Positions 17,021 to 25,859 of a stretch of DNA of 64,000 nucleotides are shown one piece after another. The position numbers and the translations under genes were made by a program. The notes beneath the pieces were generated by a model, which ran no database searches, was not told the origin of the DNA, and worked only from the letters and a program-made list of their open reading frames with translations. Position 1 is the stretch's first letter; the number at the start of each line of letters is the position of its first letter. Source of the stretch: an uncultured Porphyromonadaceae bacterium (GTDB lineage: Bacteria > Bacteroidota > Bacteroidia > Bacteroidales > Muribaculaceae); the NCBI GenBank assembly GCA_902461565.1, contig CABPYL010000008.1, positions 1 through 64,000 of the forward strand, written 5' to 3'.

Positions 17021-18078
17021 TTCTTTTCTTTCTTTACCAGTTCCACATCGGAATCTACCATCAGGTTCACCAGTTCCTTGAAGCTTGTGCGACGTGGGTT
17101 CCATCCGAGCACGCTCTTTGCTTTCTCGGGATTGCCGAGAAGTTCCTCCACGTCGGCGGGACGGAAGAAGCGCGGGTCAACCTCCACCAGCACGCGGCCG
17201 GTTGCGGTGTCGATGCCTTTCTCATCGATGCCGGAGCCTTCCCAGCGCAGGTGCAGTCCAACGCGCTCGAATGCGAGCTGTGTGAACTCGCGCACGCTGT
17301 GATGCTCGCCTGTGGCGATTACAAAATCGTCGGGTTCGGGCTGCTGGAGGATAAGCCACATACACTCTACGTAGTCCGGGGCGTAACCCCAGTCGCGTTT
17401 TGCATTGAGGTTGCCTAAGTACAGCTTATCCTGCAGGCCGGCGGCGATATGTGCTGCGGCAAGGGTGATCTTGCGTGTTACAAAGTTTTCGCCGCGGCGC
17501 TCCGACTCGTGGTTGAAAAGGATGCCGTTGGCTGTGTACATGCCGTAGCTCTCACGGTAGTTCTTCATAATCCAGAAAGAGTACAGCTTTGCCACTGCGT
17601 AGGGCGAGCGCGGGTGGAAAGGTGTGGTCTCGGTCTGCGGAACCTCTTCTACCTTTCCGAAAAGTTCGGATGTCGAGGCCTGGTATATTCTCGTGCAGTG
17701 CTCGCGGCCGAGTATGCGTACCGATTCCAACAGGCGCAGTGTGCCCAGGGCATCGGTCTCGGCAGTATATTCTGGAACATCGAACGATACCTTTACATGG
17801 CTTTGGGCGGCCAGATTGTATATTTCGTCGGGGCTTACAAGTGCGATTATCCGTGTGAGCGACGAGGAGTCGGTCATATCGCCGTAGTGGAGGTGCAGAC
17901 GGCGTTTTTCGTGCTGGTCGCGTACCCACTGGTCGAGATACATATGTTCTATTCGTCCGGTGTTGAACGACGAGCTGCGCCGGATTATTCCGTGTACGTC
18001 GTAGCCTTTTTCGAGGAGGAATTCGGCCAGATAGGAGCCGTCCTGTCCCGTGATGCCGGTTATGAGTGCTGTAGGCAT
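17014..18078 (-). CDS. gmd: GDP-mannose 4,6-dehydratase
   Basis: Converts GDP-D-mannose to GDP-4-keto-6-deoxy-D-mannose, the substrate of the adjacent fcl product. The 354-residue short-chain dehydrogenase has the N-terminal ALITGITGQDGSYLAEFLL nucleotide-binding motif, RRSSSFNTGRI, and the active-site set STSELFGK...YAVAK with Tyr and Lys of the YxxxK pair. The ending VELVKKEKKC is divergent and basic. The start overlaps the end of the HAD phosphatase gene by 19 bases, so the two are probably translated from one message. Confidence 0.96.
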   Translation of the reverse strand: MPTALITGITGQDGSYLAEFLLEKGYDVHGIIRRSSSFNTGRIEHMYLDQWVRDQHEKRRLHLHYGDMTDSSSLTRIIALVSPDEIYNLAAQSHVKVSFDVPEYTAETDALGTLRLLESVRILGREHCTRIYQASTSELFGKVEEVPQTETTPFHPRSPYAVAKLYSFWIMKNYRESYGMYTANGILFNHESERRGENFVTRKITLAAAHIAAGLQDKLYLGNLNAKRDWGYAPDYVECMWLILQQPEPDDFVIATGEHHSVREFTQLAFERVGLHLRWEGSGIDEKGIDTATGRVLVEVDPRFFRPADVEELLGNPEKAKSVLGWNPRRTSFKELVNLMVDSDVELVKKEKKC

Positions 18079-18758
18079 GGGAGTAAGATATTATTTAAGT
18101 TGCTTAAACTGTCGATGGTGTATTGGGGTAGGTTTTCGGCGGTCCATGCACGCGGTTCCTGGGGGAACACGTTTGTGTTTTCGGTGTCGCGCAGCATTAT
18201 AGTTGTCCATCCGGCCAGGTTTGGCAGCCGGAAATCTTTGGAAAGGTTGTCGCCGACGTAGAAGAATCGGGTGCCAGGGCTCCCGAAACGCTCGCGTACA
18301 AGCCTCCAGGGCACGTCGGTGGTCTTGTCGCCTCCGGTTTCCTCGCTCACCAGAATTCTGTCGCCGGCAAAGAATTCCTCAAGGCCGAGGGCTTTCAGCT
18401 TTGTTCGCTGGTGCCTTGTAGAACCGTCGGTTATCAGTACGAGTGTGGCGCCGACGGCTCTCAGCGCCTCTAATGTTTCGCGTGCGCCTGGGCGGAGAGC
18501 TATTTCGGGTGTATGGGCGCGGTACATTTCAATCATGCCCTCTACGGTAAAGCGGTCGGCGCCAGGTAGCCCTGCTGTTTCATGCAGCACTGCTTCGAAA
18601 CCCTTGGGCCGGTAGGTCGTCATTATGCGGGCCAGTTCGTCTGCATCGGCTCCGGTGGCGTCTGCCACGGCCTTGGCCACGGCGCGGTAGCCCGAGCGGA
18701 TGTAATCCCATTCGCTGAACAGGGTGTCGTCAAGGTCGAAGGCAACAACGGCTGGCAT
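18060..18758 (-). CDS. HAD-superfamily hydrolase (phosphatase)
   Basis: A 232-residue haloacid-dehalogenase phosphatase. Motif I is FDLDDTLF with the nucleophile Asp, motif II is LITDGS, a conserved Lys lies in RTKLKALGL, and motif IV is VGDNLSKDF. The cap between motifs I and II is helical (C1 type), as in phosphoglycolate-phosphatase- and YjjG-like enzymes. The substrate is unknown; its position before gmd-fcl could hint at sugar-phosphate metabolism, but that is only context. The ATG at 18758 places motif I at the N-terminus and is preferred over one 48 bases upstream. Confidence 0.88.
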   Translation of the reverse strand: MPAVVAFDLDDTLFSEWDYIRSGYRAVAKAVADATGADADELARIMTTYRPKGFEAVLHETAGLPGADRFTVEGMIEMYRAHTPEIALRPGARETLEALRAVGATLVLITDGSTRHQRTKLKALGLEEFFAGDRILVSEETGGDKTTDVPWRLVRERFGSPGTRFFYVGDNLSKDFRLPNLAGWTTIMLRDTENTNVFPQEPRAWTAENLPQYTIDSLSNLNNILLPCLQHS

Positions 18759-18769
18759 GGTATGTGAAA

Positions 18770-19639
18770 TTATTCGGCAAGACGGAAAATGCGTATGCCG
18801 ATCCATTGCCTGTTGCGGCGCATGAATTCGTCGAGAGGATGCTTGGAAATCTCCACCTTGCCGTCGGTAGACGAGGCATGCAGCAGGTACGGCTCGGCTG
18901 CAGGACTGTCCTTGACGATGATACCCATGTGAGTAACATCCAGATTTTTAAGGCTGGAAACCAGTGCAACGGCATCGCCGTCGTGCAGACCATCCTTAAC
19001 GCCTTTCAGCTTTAGGTCGTTGGACTTTATGTAGGGGAAGCGGTGGCGGCGGTAGCCGTTCTCGAGCATGCGTATGCGGTCGTAATTGTCCTGGTTTGCC
19101 AGTGCTGGATATTTGTCCCGGTTTGCCGACATGAAGTCGATTGTGCGCATCATGTATGAAATGCGCGAGAACAGGTTGGTTGCATCCTTGATATTGCCGC
19201 GGTGGATGTTGTCCACAGCCCAGTCGCAGATATAATGCAGGCGCGAGGGATAACCGTTCACCTCGCCGTTGCGGTAGCGCATGCGCCGCAGGTTGTACAC
19301 GAAGTCGCGCCACGAAGAACGGCCCTCGCCATTGGTGAACGCTAATGCCAGAGCCGTCTCTACAAATGTTGTGCAGTCAAGACTGTCCATACGCACGGTA
19401 AGAACTTCGGGCTCACCTTCAAGAGTATGTGCTGCGTAGGGCGTGTCGAGGAACTGACGGGCAAAGAAAGCTACGCGGGCCTCGGGAGTGGCAAAAGTAT
19501 GTGTGGCGCCCTCCGTCAGCAGAGCATCGATATGCGCGGTGTCTGCCTGCTCGTTGCCGAACCGCACATCTGTCTGTGCGGCGGTCGTCAGCGATACCGC
19601 GCAGAATACGCAGGCTATAAAACGGGATAATACTTTCAT
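18770..19639 (-). CDS. Exported DUF1460 amidase-like protein
   Basis: A 289-residue protein with a signal peptide (MKVLSRFIACVFCAVSLTTAAQ). The mature part matches the DUF1460 (N-acetylmuramoyl-L-alanine amidase-like, NlpC/P60-fold) family: the candidate catalytic Cys is in MDSLDCTTFVE and the partner His in DVTHMGII. The C-terminus holds YLLHASSTDGKVEIS, typical of this group. A periplasmic peptidoglycan or muropeptide amidase or peptidase role is likely, with the bond cleaved not predicted here. The ATG at 19639 overlaps the TGA of the upstream Pmp3-like gene (ATGA), so the pair is probably coupled. Confidence 0.86.
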   Translation of the reverse strand: MKVLSRFIACVFCAVSLTTAAQTDVRFGNEQADTAHIDALLTEGATHTFATPEARVAFFARQFLDTPYAAHTLEGEPEVLTVRMDSLDCTTFVETALALAFTNGEGRSSWRDFVYNLRRMRYRNGEVNGYPSRLHYICDWAVDNIHRGNIKDATNLFSRISYMMRTIDFMSANRDKYPALANQDNYDRIRMLENGYRRHRFPYIKSNDLKLKGVKDGLHDGDAVALVSSLKNLDVTHMGIIVKDSPAAEPYLLHASSTDGKVEISKHPLDEFMRRNRQWIGIRIFRLAE

Positions 19640-19794
19640 TGTTTGGAACGGGTACAAATAAGAATGGCGCCGATAACTCCGGGTATCCATCCGCATAGAG
19701 TGAGGATAGCCACTATGAGTACAGAGCCGCACCCCTTGTCGAGTACTGCTAAAGGAGGGAAAATGATGCAGAGTATAGCTTGTAGACAGGACAT
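19636..19794 (-). CDS. Pmp3/YqaE family membrane micro-protein
   Basis: A 52-residue hydrophobic protein. FPPLAVLDKGCGSVLIVAIL followed by TLCGWIPGVIGAILI matches the two-helix YqaE/Pmp3 (UPF0057) family well, including the PP-x-V and GWIPG-x-IHA-like turns. Family members sit in the inner membrane and are linked to membrane potential and stress tolerance; the molecular role is unclear. The gene overlaps the start of the DUF1460 gene by 3 bases. A degenerate -7 element (TATTTTCG on the minus strand) lies upstream. Confidence 0.85.
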   Translation of the reverse strand: MSCLQAILCIIFPPLAVLDKGCGSVLIVAILTLCGWIPGVIGAILICTRSKQ

Positions 19795-19877
19795 GAGCGA
19801 TTATTATTAATTATTTCGCGAAAATACGAAAAAACCGCCGTTCCCGCAAATCAAGTGGGAAAATGGAGGGGGAATTG

Positions 19878-20687
19878 CTACCGGAAGATGTAGGAGATAC
19901 GGGCGGTGGCTCTGGGAGGGGCGTTGTTGTCGGAACGTGTAAAGGTGTGGCGGCGCACTTCCGCTATACATTTGGCCACTAAGGCCGGATCGGCGCCGGC
20001 CGGTGCTTTGCCGCCGGTCTGTTCTATTTTTATTACCTGTCCCGAGGCGTCGATAACGGCCAGCAGGTCGATACGTCCTGTCTGTCCGGTCTTTACCTTC
20101 GCATATTTTGGCATTATCCATCCGCCGCCCACACTGCCGGTACCTGTACCGTCCACTGCGCTGGTGGTGGCGTCGGGCTTTCCGGCGTCGCCGGGAGTGG
20201 TGCCGTTGGCGTTGGTGTTGTCATTGGTTTCGGGCTTGGTTCTGAAGGCGTCAGCAATGCCTTTGCGGGCTTTGCGGCGTGCCTCGGCCTCGAGTTCCTG
20301 TTGGGTCGGGCCGGTTTTTTGCGGTTTTTCTTTTTTTGGTTTCTGTATGGGAGCTGGTTGCTCGGATACCACATCAGGCATTGCAGGAGCCATCTCGCCG
20401 GCGTCGGTGAGGTCTGTGCCCGTGGCCTCGGCTCCGTGAGCTTCGGCTGTACGCTCTACCGGAGCGTATGCCTGCGACGAAGGACCTTTTGGAACGGGCT
20501 GCTCAAAAAATTCAACGAATTCATCGTCCTGCTCCACCACTTCCGTCATGGGGCGCGGCGGCTGCCGCAGCGACGATGGATCGAAGCTGAGTTTGCACAG
20601 CAACAGTACCGCTACTACCGCGATGGCGGCCGCAACGGTTGCTGCGAGGGCTTTTATCTCATCTGACGTCATTGGCTGTCGCGTCAT
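19878..20687 (-). CDS. TonB-like energy transducer protein
   Basis: A 269-residue protein with one N-terminal transmembrane helix (about 15-32: ATVAAAIAVVAVLLLC) and a long Pro/Lys/Glu-rich periplasmic stretch with the PIQKPKKEKPQKT segment. A short C-terminal domain (about 195-269) follows, with ARISYIFR at the end. This is the architecture of TonB/TolA-type transducers, and it sits directly after exbB and exbD, which power such proteins. The C-terminal domain is divergent from classical TonB, so TonB versus TolA-like is open. The ATG at 20687 or the one 15 bases later could be used; both overlap exbD. Confidence 0.8.
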   Translation of the reverse strand: MTRQPMTSDEIKALAATVAAAIAVVAVLLLCKLSFDPSSLRQPPRPMTEVVEQDDEFVEFFEQPVPKGPSSQAYAPVERTAEAHGAEATGTDLTDAGEMAPAMPDVVSEQPAPIQKPKKEKPQKTGPTQQELEAEARRKARKGIADAFRTKPETNDNTNANGTTPGDAGKPDATTSAVDGTGTGSVGGGWIMPKYAKVKTGQTGRIDLLAVIDASGQVIKIEQTGGKAPAGADPALVAKCIAEVRRHTFTRSDNNAPPRATARISYIFR

Positions 20688-21111
20688 CGGCGGCCTGCGG
20701 AGCTTTGGCGGGCTTCGTGGCCAGTACCATCTTTATCGAATTTTCGGCGCCGAGGTTGAGCAGTCGCACGATATTGCCGTATTTCACATCCTCGTCGGCA
20801 TATACTGCCACGGCGCCGAGGGAGTCGGCAGGAGCGAGGGCGGTGAAGAAGGCCACGAGGGAGTCGGCGGCAACTGGTACGGGGTCGGCATCGGCGGCAG
20901 CGACATAATAGGCACCCTCGGCGTCCACAAAGATGCGGTTGGACGGTTTGGCGGGTGTCTGCTGGCTGCTCTGGGGCAGATTTACCTCTATCGCCGTCGG
21001 AAATACAAACGACGAAGTTACCATGAAGAACACCAACAGGAGGAACACCACGTCGGTCATAGATGCCATCGAGAAGGTGGCAAGCATATCCTGCTGTCTT
21101 TTCAGTGCCAT
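20659..21111 (-). CDS. exbD: Biopolymer transport protein ExbD/TolR
   Basis: A 150-residue inner-membrane protein with one N-terminal helix containing the essential Asp (SMTDVVFLLLVFFMVTSSF) and a periplasmic domain. With ExbB it uses the proton gradient to drive TonB-like proteins. It ends ATNDVR, overlapping the start of the TonB-like gene. The gap to exbB is one base. The order exbB-exbD-tonB makes a complete energy-transducing module that could serve the TonB-dependent receptor at 56.6-59.4 kb. Confidence 0.9.
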   Translation of the reverse strand: MALKRQQDMLATFSMASMTDVVFLLLVFFMVTSSFVFPTAIEVNLPQSSQQTPAKPSNRIFVDAEGAYYVAAADADPVPVAADSLVAFFTALAPADSLGAVAVYADEDVKYGNIVRLLNLGAENSIKMVLATKPAKAPQAADDATANDVR

Positions 21112-21112
21112 A

Positions 21113-21730
21113 TTATGCTGCGGGTTCGTTCAGGAGGTCCATAAAGTCCATTGTGCGGGCCTCCATACGGTTCATTATCTTGTTGATGCGGGCCACCAGA
21201 TAGTTGTAGGCGAACAGGGCTACGACGCCGACGATAAGACCGGCAACGGTGGTTACGAGAGCCGAATAAATGCCGCCGGCAAAGGAGTCGATGGTGGCCG
21301 AACTGCCGGACTGAGCAATGGCGTAGAATGCCTCCACCATGCCTATTACCGTGCCGAGGAATCCGAGCATAGGGGCGCCGGCGGCGGTGGTGGCGAGCCA
21401 CGGCAGTCCGCGGCTCAGCGAGGCAATCTCAAGATTGCCGGTATTCTCGATAGCGACAAGGATATCGTTCATGGAACGGCCTATACGCGAGATACCTTTC
21501 TCGATAAGGCGCGAATAAGGCGTATTTGCCTTTCGGCATAGATTGAAGGCACTTTCGATTTCACCCTCGTGGATATATCCTTTTATGCGCTGCATAAAGT
21601 TCTCATCCTCGGCGCCGGCACGGTTGATGGCGATGGTGCGCTCTATAAACACGTACACGCACAGCAGGAACAGCAACGCTATCGGCAGCATTGTCCAACC
21701 TCCCTGGAGGCATAATTCCCAAAGACTCAT
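21113..21730 (-). CDS. exbB: MotA/TolQ/ExbB proton channel protein
   Basis: A 205-residue protein with three hydrophobic segments (about 12-30, 100-130 and 145-175). It carries the conserved ExbB/TolQ stretch GLPWLATTAAGAPMLGFLGTVIGMVEAF and, in the third helix, SALVTTVAGLIVGVVAL. It forms the proton-conducting motor with ExbD. It lies 29 bases after pdxJ on the same strand, so the energy module may be read from the pdxJ promoter. Confidence 0.92.
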   Translation of the reverse strand: MSLWELCLQGGWTMLPIALLFLLCVYVFIERTIAINRAGAEDENFMQRIKGYIHEGEIESAFNLCRKANTPYSRLIEKGISRIGRSMNDILVAIENTGNLEIASLSRGLPWLATTAAGAPMLGFLGTVIGMVEAFYAIAQSGSSATIDSFAGGIYSALVTTVAGLIVGVVALFAYNYLVARINKIMNRMEARTMDFMDLLNEPAA

Positions 21731-21759
21731 AATCTTATGTTTTATAGGTTAAGACGGAT

Positions 21760-22482
21760 TTAACTACGGTGATGAAGCGCGTCCTTGTATCGGCACACAG
21801 TTTCGCGGAGCCCAAAATAAAGGGCGTCGCATATAAGGGCATGCCCTATGGATACTTCGCTGAGGAATGGTATCTGGCGGCTGAAGAATTCCAGGTTGTC
21901 GAGGTTGAGGTCGTGTCCGGCATTCACGCCCAGACCGGCCTTGCGCGCTGCCAATGCTGTCTCTACAAAAGGAGCGACGGCTTTCTCGGGGTTGGTCGGG
22001 TAGAGGTCGGCATACGGCTTGGTGTACAGCTCAACGCGGTCGGCGCCCGTGGCGGCGGCGGCACGCACAACCTGAGGGTCGGCGTTTATAAAGATTGAGG
22101 TGCGAATGCCCGCTTCCTTGAAACGCTCAACAAGCGAGGTGAGGAATTCGGCGTTGGCGGATACATCCCAGCCGCTGCTGGAGGTAATCGCGTCCGGAGC
22201 GTCGGGTACCAGTGTAACCTGTGTAGGCCGGACCTTAAGCACCAGATCCACGAATTCAGGCGAGGGATAGCCTTCGATATTGAACTCGCAGCGCAACGAC
22301 GGGCGCAGTTTATATACATCCGAGCGGCGGATGTGCCTTTCATCGGGACGCGGATGCACGGTAATACCGTCGGCGCCGAAGCTCTCGATATCAAGGGCTA
22401 CAGCCTCAACATCGGGCCTGTTTTCGCCTCGGGCATTGCGAAGGGTGGCTATTTTATTTATATTAACGCTGAGATTTGTCAT
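21760..22482 (-). CDS. pdxJ: Pyridoxine 5'-phosphate synthase PdxJ
   Basis: Condenses 1-deoxy-D-xylulose-5-phosphate with 3-amino-2-oxopropyl phosphate, the PdxA product, to form pyridoxine 5'-phosphate. The 240-residue TIM barrel has the family N-terminus LSVNINKIATLRNARG, the active-site block DGITVHPRPDERHI, the central Glu region FNIEGYPSPEF, and VNAGHDLNLDNL near the C-terminus. It is divergently arranged with the ACT-like/nadK genes, with a -7 element on its own strand at 22556-22563. Confidence 0.96.
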   Translation of the reverse strand: MTNLSVNINKIATLRNARGENRPDVEAVALDIESFGADGITVHPRPDERHIRRSDVYKLRPSLRCEFNIEGYPSPEFVDLVLKVRPTQVTLVPDAPDAITSSSGWDVSANAEFLTSLVERFKEAGIRTSIFINADPQVVRAAAATGADRVELYTKPYADLYPTNPEKAVAPFVETALAARKAGLGVNAGHDLNLDNLEFFSRQIPFLSEVSIGHALICDALYFGLRETVCRYKDALHHRS

Positions 22483-22500
22483 TTAATGTAGATTTTTTCC

Positions 22501-22508
22501 TAAATTTG
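22501..22508 (+). promoter_or_regulatory. Promoter candidate for the ACT-like/nadK unit
   Basis: TAAATTTG matches TAnnTTTG; TTTG at 22475-22478 is 22 nt upstream, slightly wider than usual. The leader to the TTG start at 22592 would be about 80 nt. Confidence 0.45.
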
Positions 22509-22555
22509 TAATTGCATATCGCAAAAATCCGAGCTTGTACCTTGGTTTGCGAATG

Positions 22556-22563
22556 CAAAAATA
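22556..22563 (-). promoter_or_regulatory. Promoter candidate for the pdxJ-exbBD-tonB run
   Basis: TATTTTTG on the minus strand (22563 to 22556) fits TAnnTTTG; no clear -33 element was found. It is about 74 bases before the pdxJ ATG. Confidence 0.4.
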
Positions 22564-22591
22564 ATCAGAATTAATAAAACCACGAAAGATT

Positions 22592-22981
22592 TTGAGCGCA
22601 AAAGAAATAAAATTCCCCGAAAACGACTACCTCTTTCCGTCGGTAGCGGAGAGTTCGCGTCTCTTGGTGGGCTGCCGGAGGCAGGACTATAGTGCCTCGC
22701 GTATCGCCCGCGCCGTGGAGGACTGCAACGCACACATTCTCAATCTTAACGTGACATCCTTTGGCGAGAAGGGCGACTATTCCGACATTGACATCGACGA
22801 GCGTTCCGATGCTAAATTTCCCGTGATTTTCGATATCCGTGTAAATCATCGTTCGGCATCGAGCATCAGCCGCTCGCTCGAGCGCTATGGATACACTGTC
22901 CTCGGAACATCTTCCTCCGCCGACCCCGACGATACTACCGCGCGCCGCATACAGGACCTTTTTCACTATCTCGATATATAA
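22592..22981 (+). CDS. Stand-alone ACT-like domain protein, apparently lacking the usual CBS pair
   Basis: A 129-residue protein with a TTG start (no ATG at the N-terminus). The region YSASRIARAVEDCNAHILNLNV and the ending RIQDLFHYLDI resemble, from memory, the C-terminal ACT-like half of a roughly 220-residue CBS-domain protein encoded just before nadK in Bacteroides. The N-terminal CBS pair of those proteins is absent here: only about 30 residues precede the ACT-like part. It lies 5 bases before nadK, so it is likely co-transcribed. The ligand is unknown; the context suggests a link to NAD(P) or nucleotide sensing, which is inference. Confidence 0.65.
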   Translation: MSAKEIKFPENDYLFPSVAESSRLLVGCRRQDYSASRIARAVEDCNAHILNLNVTSFGEKGDYSDIDIDERSDAKFPVIFDIRVNHRSASSISRSLERYGYTVLGTSSSADPDDTTARRIQDLFHYLDI

Positions 22982-22986
22982 CAAGC

Positions 22987-23847
22987 ATGAAAATAGCAAT
23001 TTACGGCAGCCGCCACCAACATGCCGCAATCGGAGGCATTGCACGCTTCCTTGATGTGTTGCGCAGGCGCGGTATCGGAATAGCGATGCACCAGAAGCTG
23101 CTGGCGCATCTTGCCGAAATTGCACCGGACATTATCGACGGCGTTACCGAAGCCGAAACTCCCGACGGCGCCGACCTTGTCGTGAGCCTCGGTGGCGACG
23201 GAACTTTCCTTCGCGCTGTCGTATGGGTGGGCGATCTGGAAATACCTATTGTGGGAGTCAATACCGGCCACCTTGGGTTTCTCTCGGCAATATCGTTGGA
23301 AGAACTTCCGCATCTGCCCGAGTTTATCGAGAACGACCGCTTCCGCCTGGAACGGCGCAGCCTTCTGTGTCTGGAACAGCCCGAAATGCCCCAGTTCGTA
23401 GGCAGGTATGCCCTGAACGACATATCAATAACCAAAGAAGAATCGGCGTCCATGATCAGCGCAGCCGTATCGCTGGACGGCATATTCCTTGCCGACTACC
23501 GCGCCGACGGTCTGATAGTGTGCACCTCCACCGGCAGTACGGCCTACAGCATGTCTGTCGGGGGTCCCATCGTGCAACCTACGGTAGATGTAAATGTAAT
23601 CTCGCCTGTTGCCGCACACTCGCTGTCCATGCGGCCTCTCGTAGTGGGCGCACATTCGCGGATAAGCATTGTGCCCAGTGGCCGAAGCCGACAGGTGCGT
23701 GTAGCCGTCGACGGTCGTTCCGTACCTGTAGACATGGATACCGAGATAGTGATATCGCGGGCGCCGTTCTGCGTAAAAGTGCTTCAGATGGCCGACCATA
23801 GTTTTGCGGACACACTGCGCAGCAAACTGCACTGGGGCGAGCAATAA
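22987..23847 (+). CDS. nadK: NAD kinase
   Basis: Phosphorylates NAD to NADP using ATP. The 286-residue protein has the signature SLGGDGTFLRA with the GGDGT motif, then GVNTGHLGFLSA, CTSTGSTAYSMSVGGPIV, and SMRPLVV in the C-terminal beta-sandwich. This is a complete cytoplasmic enzyme of normal length. It is between the ACT-like gene (5-base gap) and the DUF45 metalloprotease gene (10-base gap), all on the same strand. Confidence 0.96.
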   Translation: MKIAIYGSRHQHAAIGGIARFLDVLRRRGIGIAMHQKLLAHLAEIAPDIIDGVTEAETPDGADLVVSLGGDGTFLRAVVWVGDLEIPIVGVNTGHLGFLSAISLEELPHLPEFIENDRFRLERRSLLCLEQPEMPQFVGRYALNDISITKEESASMISAAVSLDGIFLADYRADGLIVCTSTGSTAYSMSVGGPIVQPTVDVNVISPVAAHSLSMRPLVVGAHSRISIVPSGRSRQVRVAVDGRSVPVDMDTEIVISRAPFCVKVLQMADHSFADTLRSKLHWGEQ

Positions 23848-23857
23848 ATATACCGCT

Positions 23858-24613
23858 ATGTTAAGGTATACGGTAGCCATATCCACCTATACTCACCCGG
23901 AGTTAGGAAGAATACACGTCAAGGTCCACGGTTCGGCCCGCGGCATCCGTGCCAGATGGGAAGGGCCTCAGCTGCTCGTTACTGTGCCGCGCGATTGTCC
24001 GCTGGACGCATACGAGGCTTTTATCAGCAACAATATCCCCCGGTTGTTGGAACTGAAGCCTGAACAGGCATTTCATATAGGGCAGATTATCGACGGCAAT
24101 CCGGTGGATTTCGAGATTTCCGCCGAGCCATATCGCCTATCCGACAAGGGCGCATACTTCGAATTTCATTCCGATGTGCCTCTGCGCGGTAAGCGGGCCA
24201 ATTGCGTGATCAGTCTTACGGCCGCCCTGCACGATAATGGCATAGAGGCTGCACACGTGCAGCAGTTTCTAAATCAGGTACTTATCAGCGCAGCTGCAAA
24301 AGCCGTGCGCCACTACATTATACCCCGTGCTGTCGAGCTTGCCGATATCATTGGACGCCATCCCGCCGGGTGGGATGTGAAATACCGCAAGCGAAGCCTC
24401 GGAACATGCGACAGCAAAGGCATCATCACACTTAGCCCGCGTCTTATCTTCCTCCCCGATAATCTGCGGGACTTCGTTATCTTCCATGAACTGGCGCATC
24501 TGAGCGAGATGAACCACTCCAAGGCTTTCCACCGGGTGTGTGATACCTACTGCAACGGACGCGAAGCCGACCTCAACGCCGCCCTCCGAGCTTTCCGCTT
24601 TCCCGTACGCTGA
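23858..24613 (+). CDS. YgjP-like DUF45 metal-dependent hydrolase
   Basis: A 251-residue protein of the YgjP/DUF45 (M48-like zinc metallopeptidase) family. The zinc motif HELAHLSEMNHSKAFH contains HExxH and the following NHSxxFH, a hallmark of the family. The N-terminus is a beta-rich module and the middle has KYRKRSLGTCDSKGIITLSPRLI, also conserved. Family members are cytoplasmic putative proteases of unclear substrate. The ATG at 23858 is preferred over an in-frame one at 23804, which would lie inside nadK. Confidence 0.88.
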   Translation: MLRYTVAISTYTHPELGRIHVKVHGSARGIRARWEGPQLLVTVPRDCPLDAYEAFISNNIPRLLELKPEQAFHIGQIIDGNPVDFEISAEPYRLSDKGAYFEFHSDVPLRGKRANCVISLTAALHDNGIEAAHVQQFLNQVLISAAAKAVRHYIIPRAVELADIIGRHPAGWDVKYRKRSLGTCDSKGIITLSPRLIFLPDNLRDFVIFHELAHLSEMNHSKAFHRVCDTYCNGREADLNAALRAFRFPVR

Positions 24614-24623
24614 CGCGCCTGCA

Positions 24624-25859
24624 TCAGCCGAGGTGCCCCAGGTGCAGAGTATGCGCTATAAAGGGTTCTGTGTATGCGTAAGGTATGTAGTCGAGTGAGA
24701 TTCCGGGGCGCACGACGATAAACGAGGCGTCGCGACCCGGGGCTATGGCGCCGCATTGGTGTCCCAGTTGCATGGCGGCTGCGCCGTTGAGTGTACATGC
24801 GGTCAAGGCTTCCTCCGGAAGAAGACGCATCTGTATGCAGCCGAGAGTCATTACAAAACGCATGTCGCCCGATGGCGATGAACCGGGATTGTAGTCGCTG
24901 GCAAGCGCTAAAATAGCACCGCTGTCGATTGCGCGCCGCGCTTTGCCGTAGGGCAGGCGCGAGAAGAATGATGCGCCGGGGAGCATGGTGGCTACGGTGT
25001 CGGCTTTGGCTAACAGCGCTATTTCCTCCTCGTCTATCTGCTCAAGGTGATCTACCGATACGGCATTGCCGGCTACTCCCGCCTGTACGCCGCCGGATAT
25101 TCCAAGCTCGTTGGCGTGGATTTTCGGCAACATTCCGTAAGGCGCGGCGGCCTGGATTATGCGCGTTGTCTCTTCCGGTGTGAAGAAACCTGTATCGCAG
25201 AACACATCCACATAATCGGCGATACCCTCGGCGGCGATAGCAGGCAGCATTTCCTGTATCAGCATGTCCACATACGCACTTTGGCGTCCTGTGTAGGCGC
25301 GTCCGACGGCGTGGGCGCCGAGGAATGTTATTTTTACACGAGCGTCTACGGCGTCGCGCAGACGTGCGGCTACGCGCAGCATTTTCAGTTCATCGGCAGT
25401 GTTGAGGCCATATCCGGTCTTGACTTCGAAAGCACCGGTACCGCGTTCCATCATAAGGCGGGCGCGCCGCAGGGCACTCTCGAAAAGTTCGTCCTCGGGC
25501 GTTTCATGCAGGCGGTCGGCGGAATTGAGGATGCCACCGCCGCGGCGCGCAATGTCCTCGTAGCTCAGCCCCTTTATTTTGTCCACAAATTCACCCTCGC
25601 GGCTACCGGCATAGATGATGTGGGTATGAGAGTCGCAGAAAGCCGGAATCACTATGCCTCCGCGGGCGTCAATCACATCCTCGCCGGCATCGGGCGCCGG
25701 ACAATCGTCCATGTGGCCAAAAGCGGCGATACTTTCGCCAATGACGCGGATATAGGCGTTATCGAGGGTAGCGGTGCCAGACAGCATGGCGGCGCCGCGC
25801 AGATATGCAGTGGCCGCATCCACTATTCCGTGAATGCGGCCTATGTTGATTACATACAT
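24624..25859 (-). CDS. hutI: Imidazolonepropionase
   Basis: Hydrolyses imidazolone-5-propionate to N-formimino-L-glutamate, the third step of histidine breakdown. The 411-residue amidohydrolase has the metal-binding DSHTHIIYAG (HxH), the EVKTGYGL block, HANELG and a final metal Asp in LASDYNPGSSPS. It is the last gene of the hut operon and overlaps the hutH stop by 10 bases. Confidence 0.96.
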   Translation of the reverse strand: MYVINIGRIHGIVDAATAYLRGAAMLSGTATLDNAYIRVIGESIAAFGHMDDCPAPDAGEDVIDARGGIVIPAFCDSHTHIIYAGSREGEFVDKIKGLSYEDIARRGGGILNSADRLHETPEDELFESALRRARLMMERGTGAFEVKTGYGLNTADELKMLRVAARLRDAVDARVKITFLGAHAVGRAYTGRQSAYVDMLIQEMLPAIAAEGIADYVDVFCDTGFFTPEETTRIIQAAAPYGMLPKIHANELGISGGVQAGVAGNAVSVDHLEQIDEEEIALLAKADTVATMLPGASFFSRLPYGKARRAIDSGAILALASDYNPGSSPSGDMRFVMTLGCIQMRLLPEEALTACTLNGAAAMQLGHQCGAIAPGRDASFIVVRPGISLDYIPYAYTEPFIAHTLHLGHLG

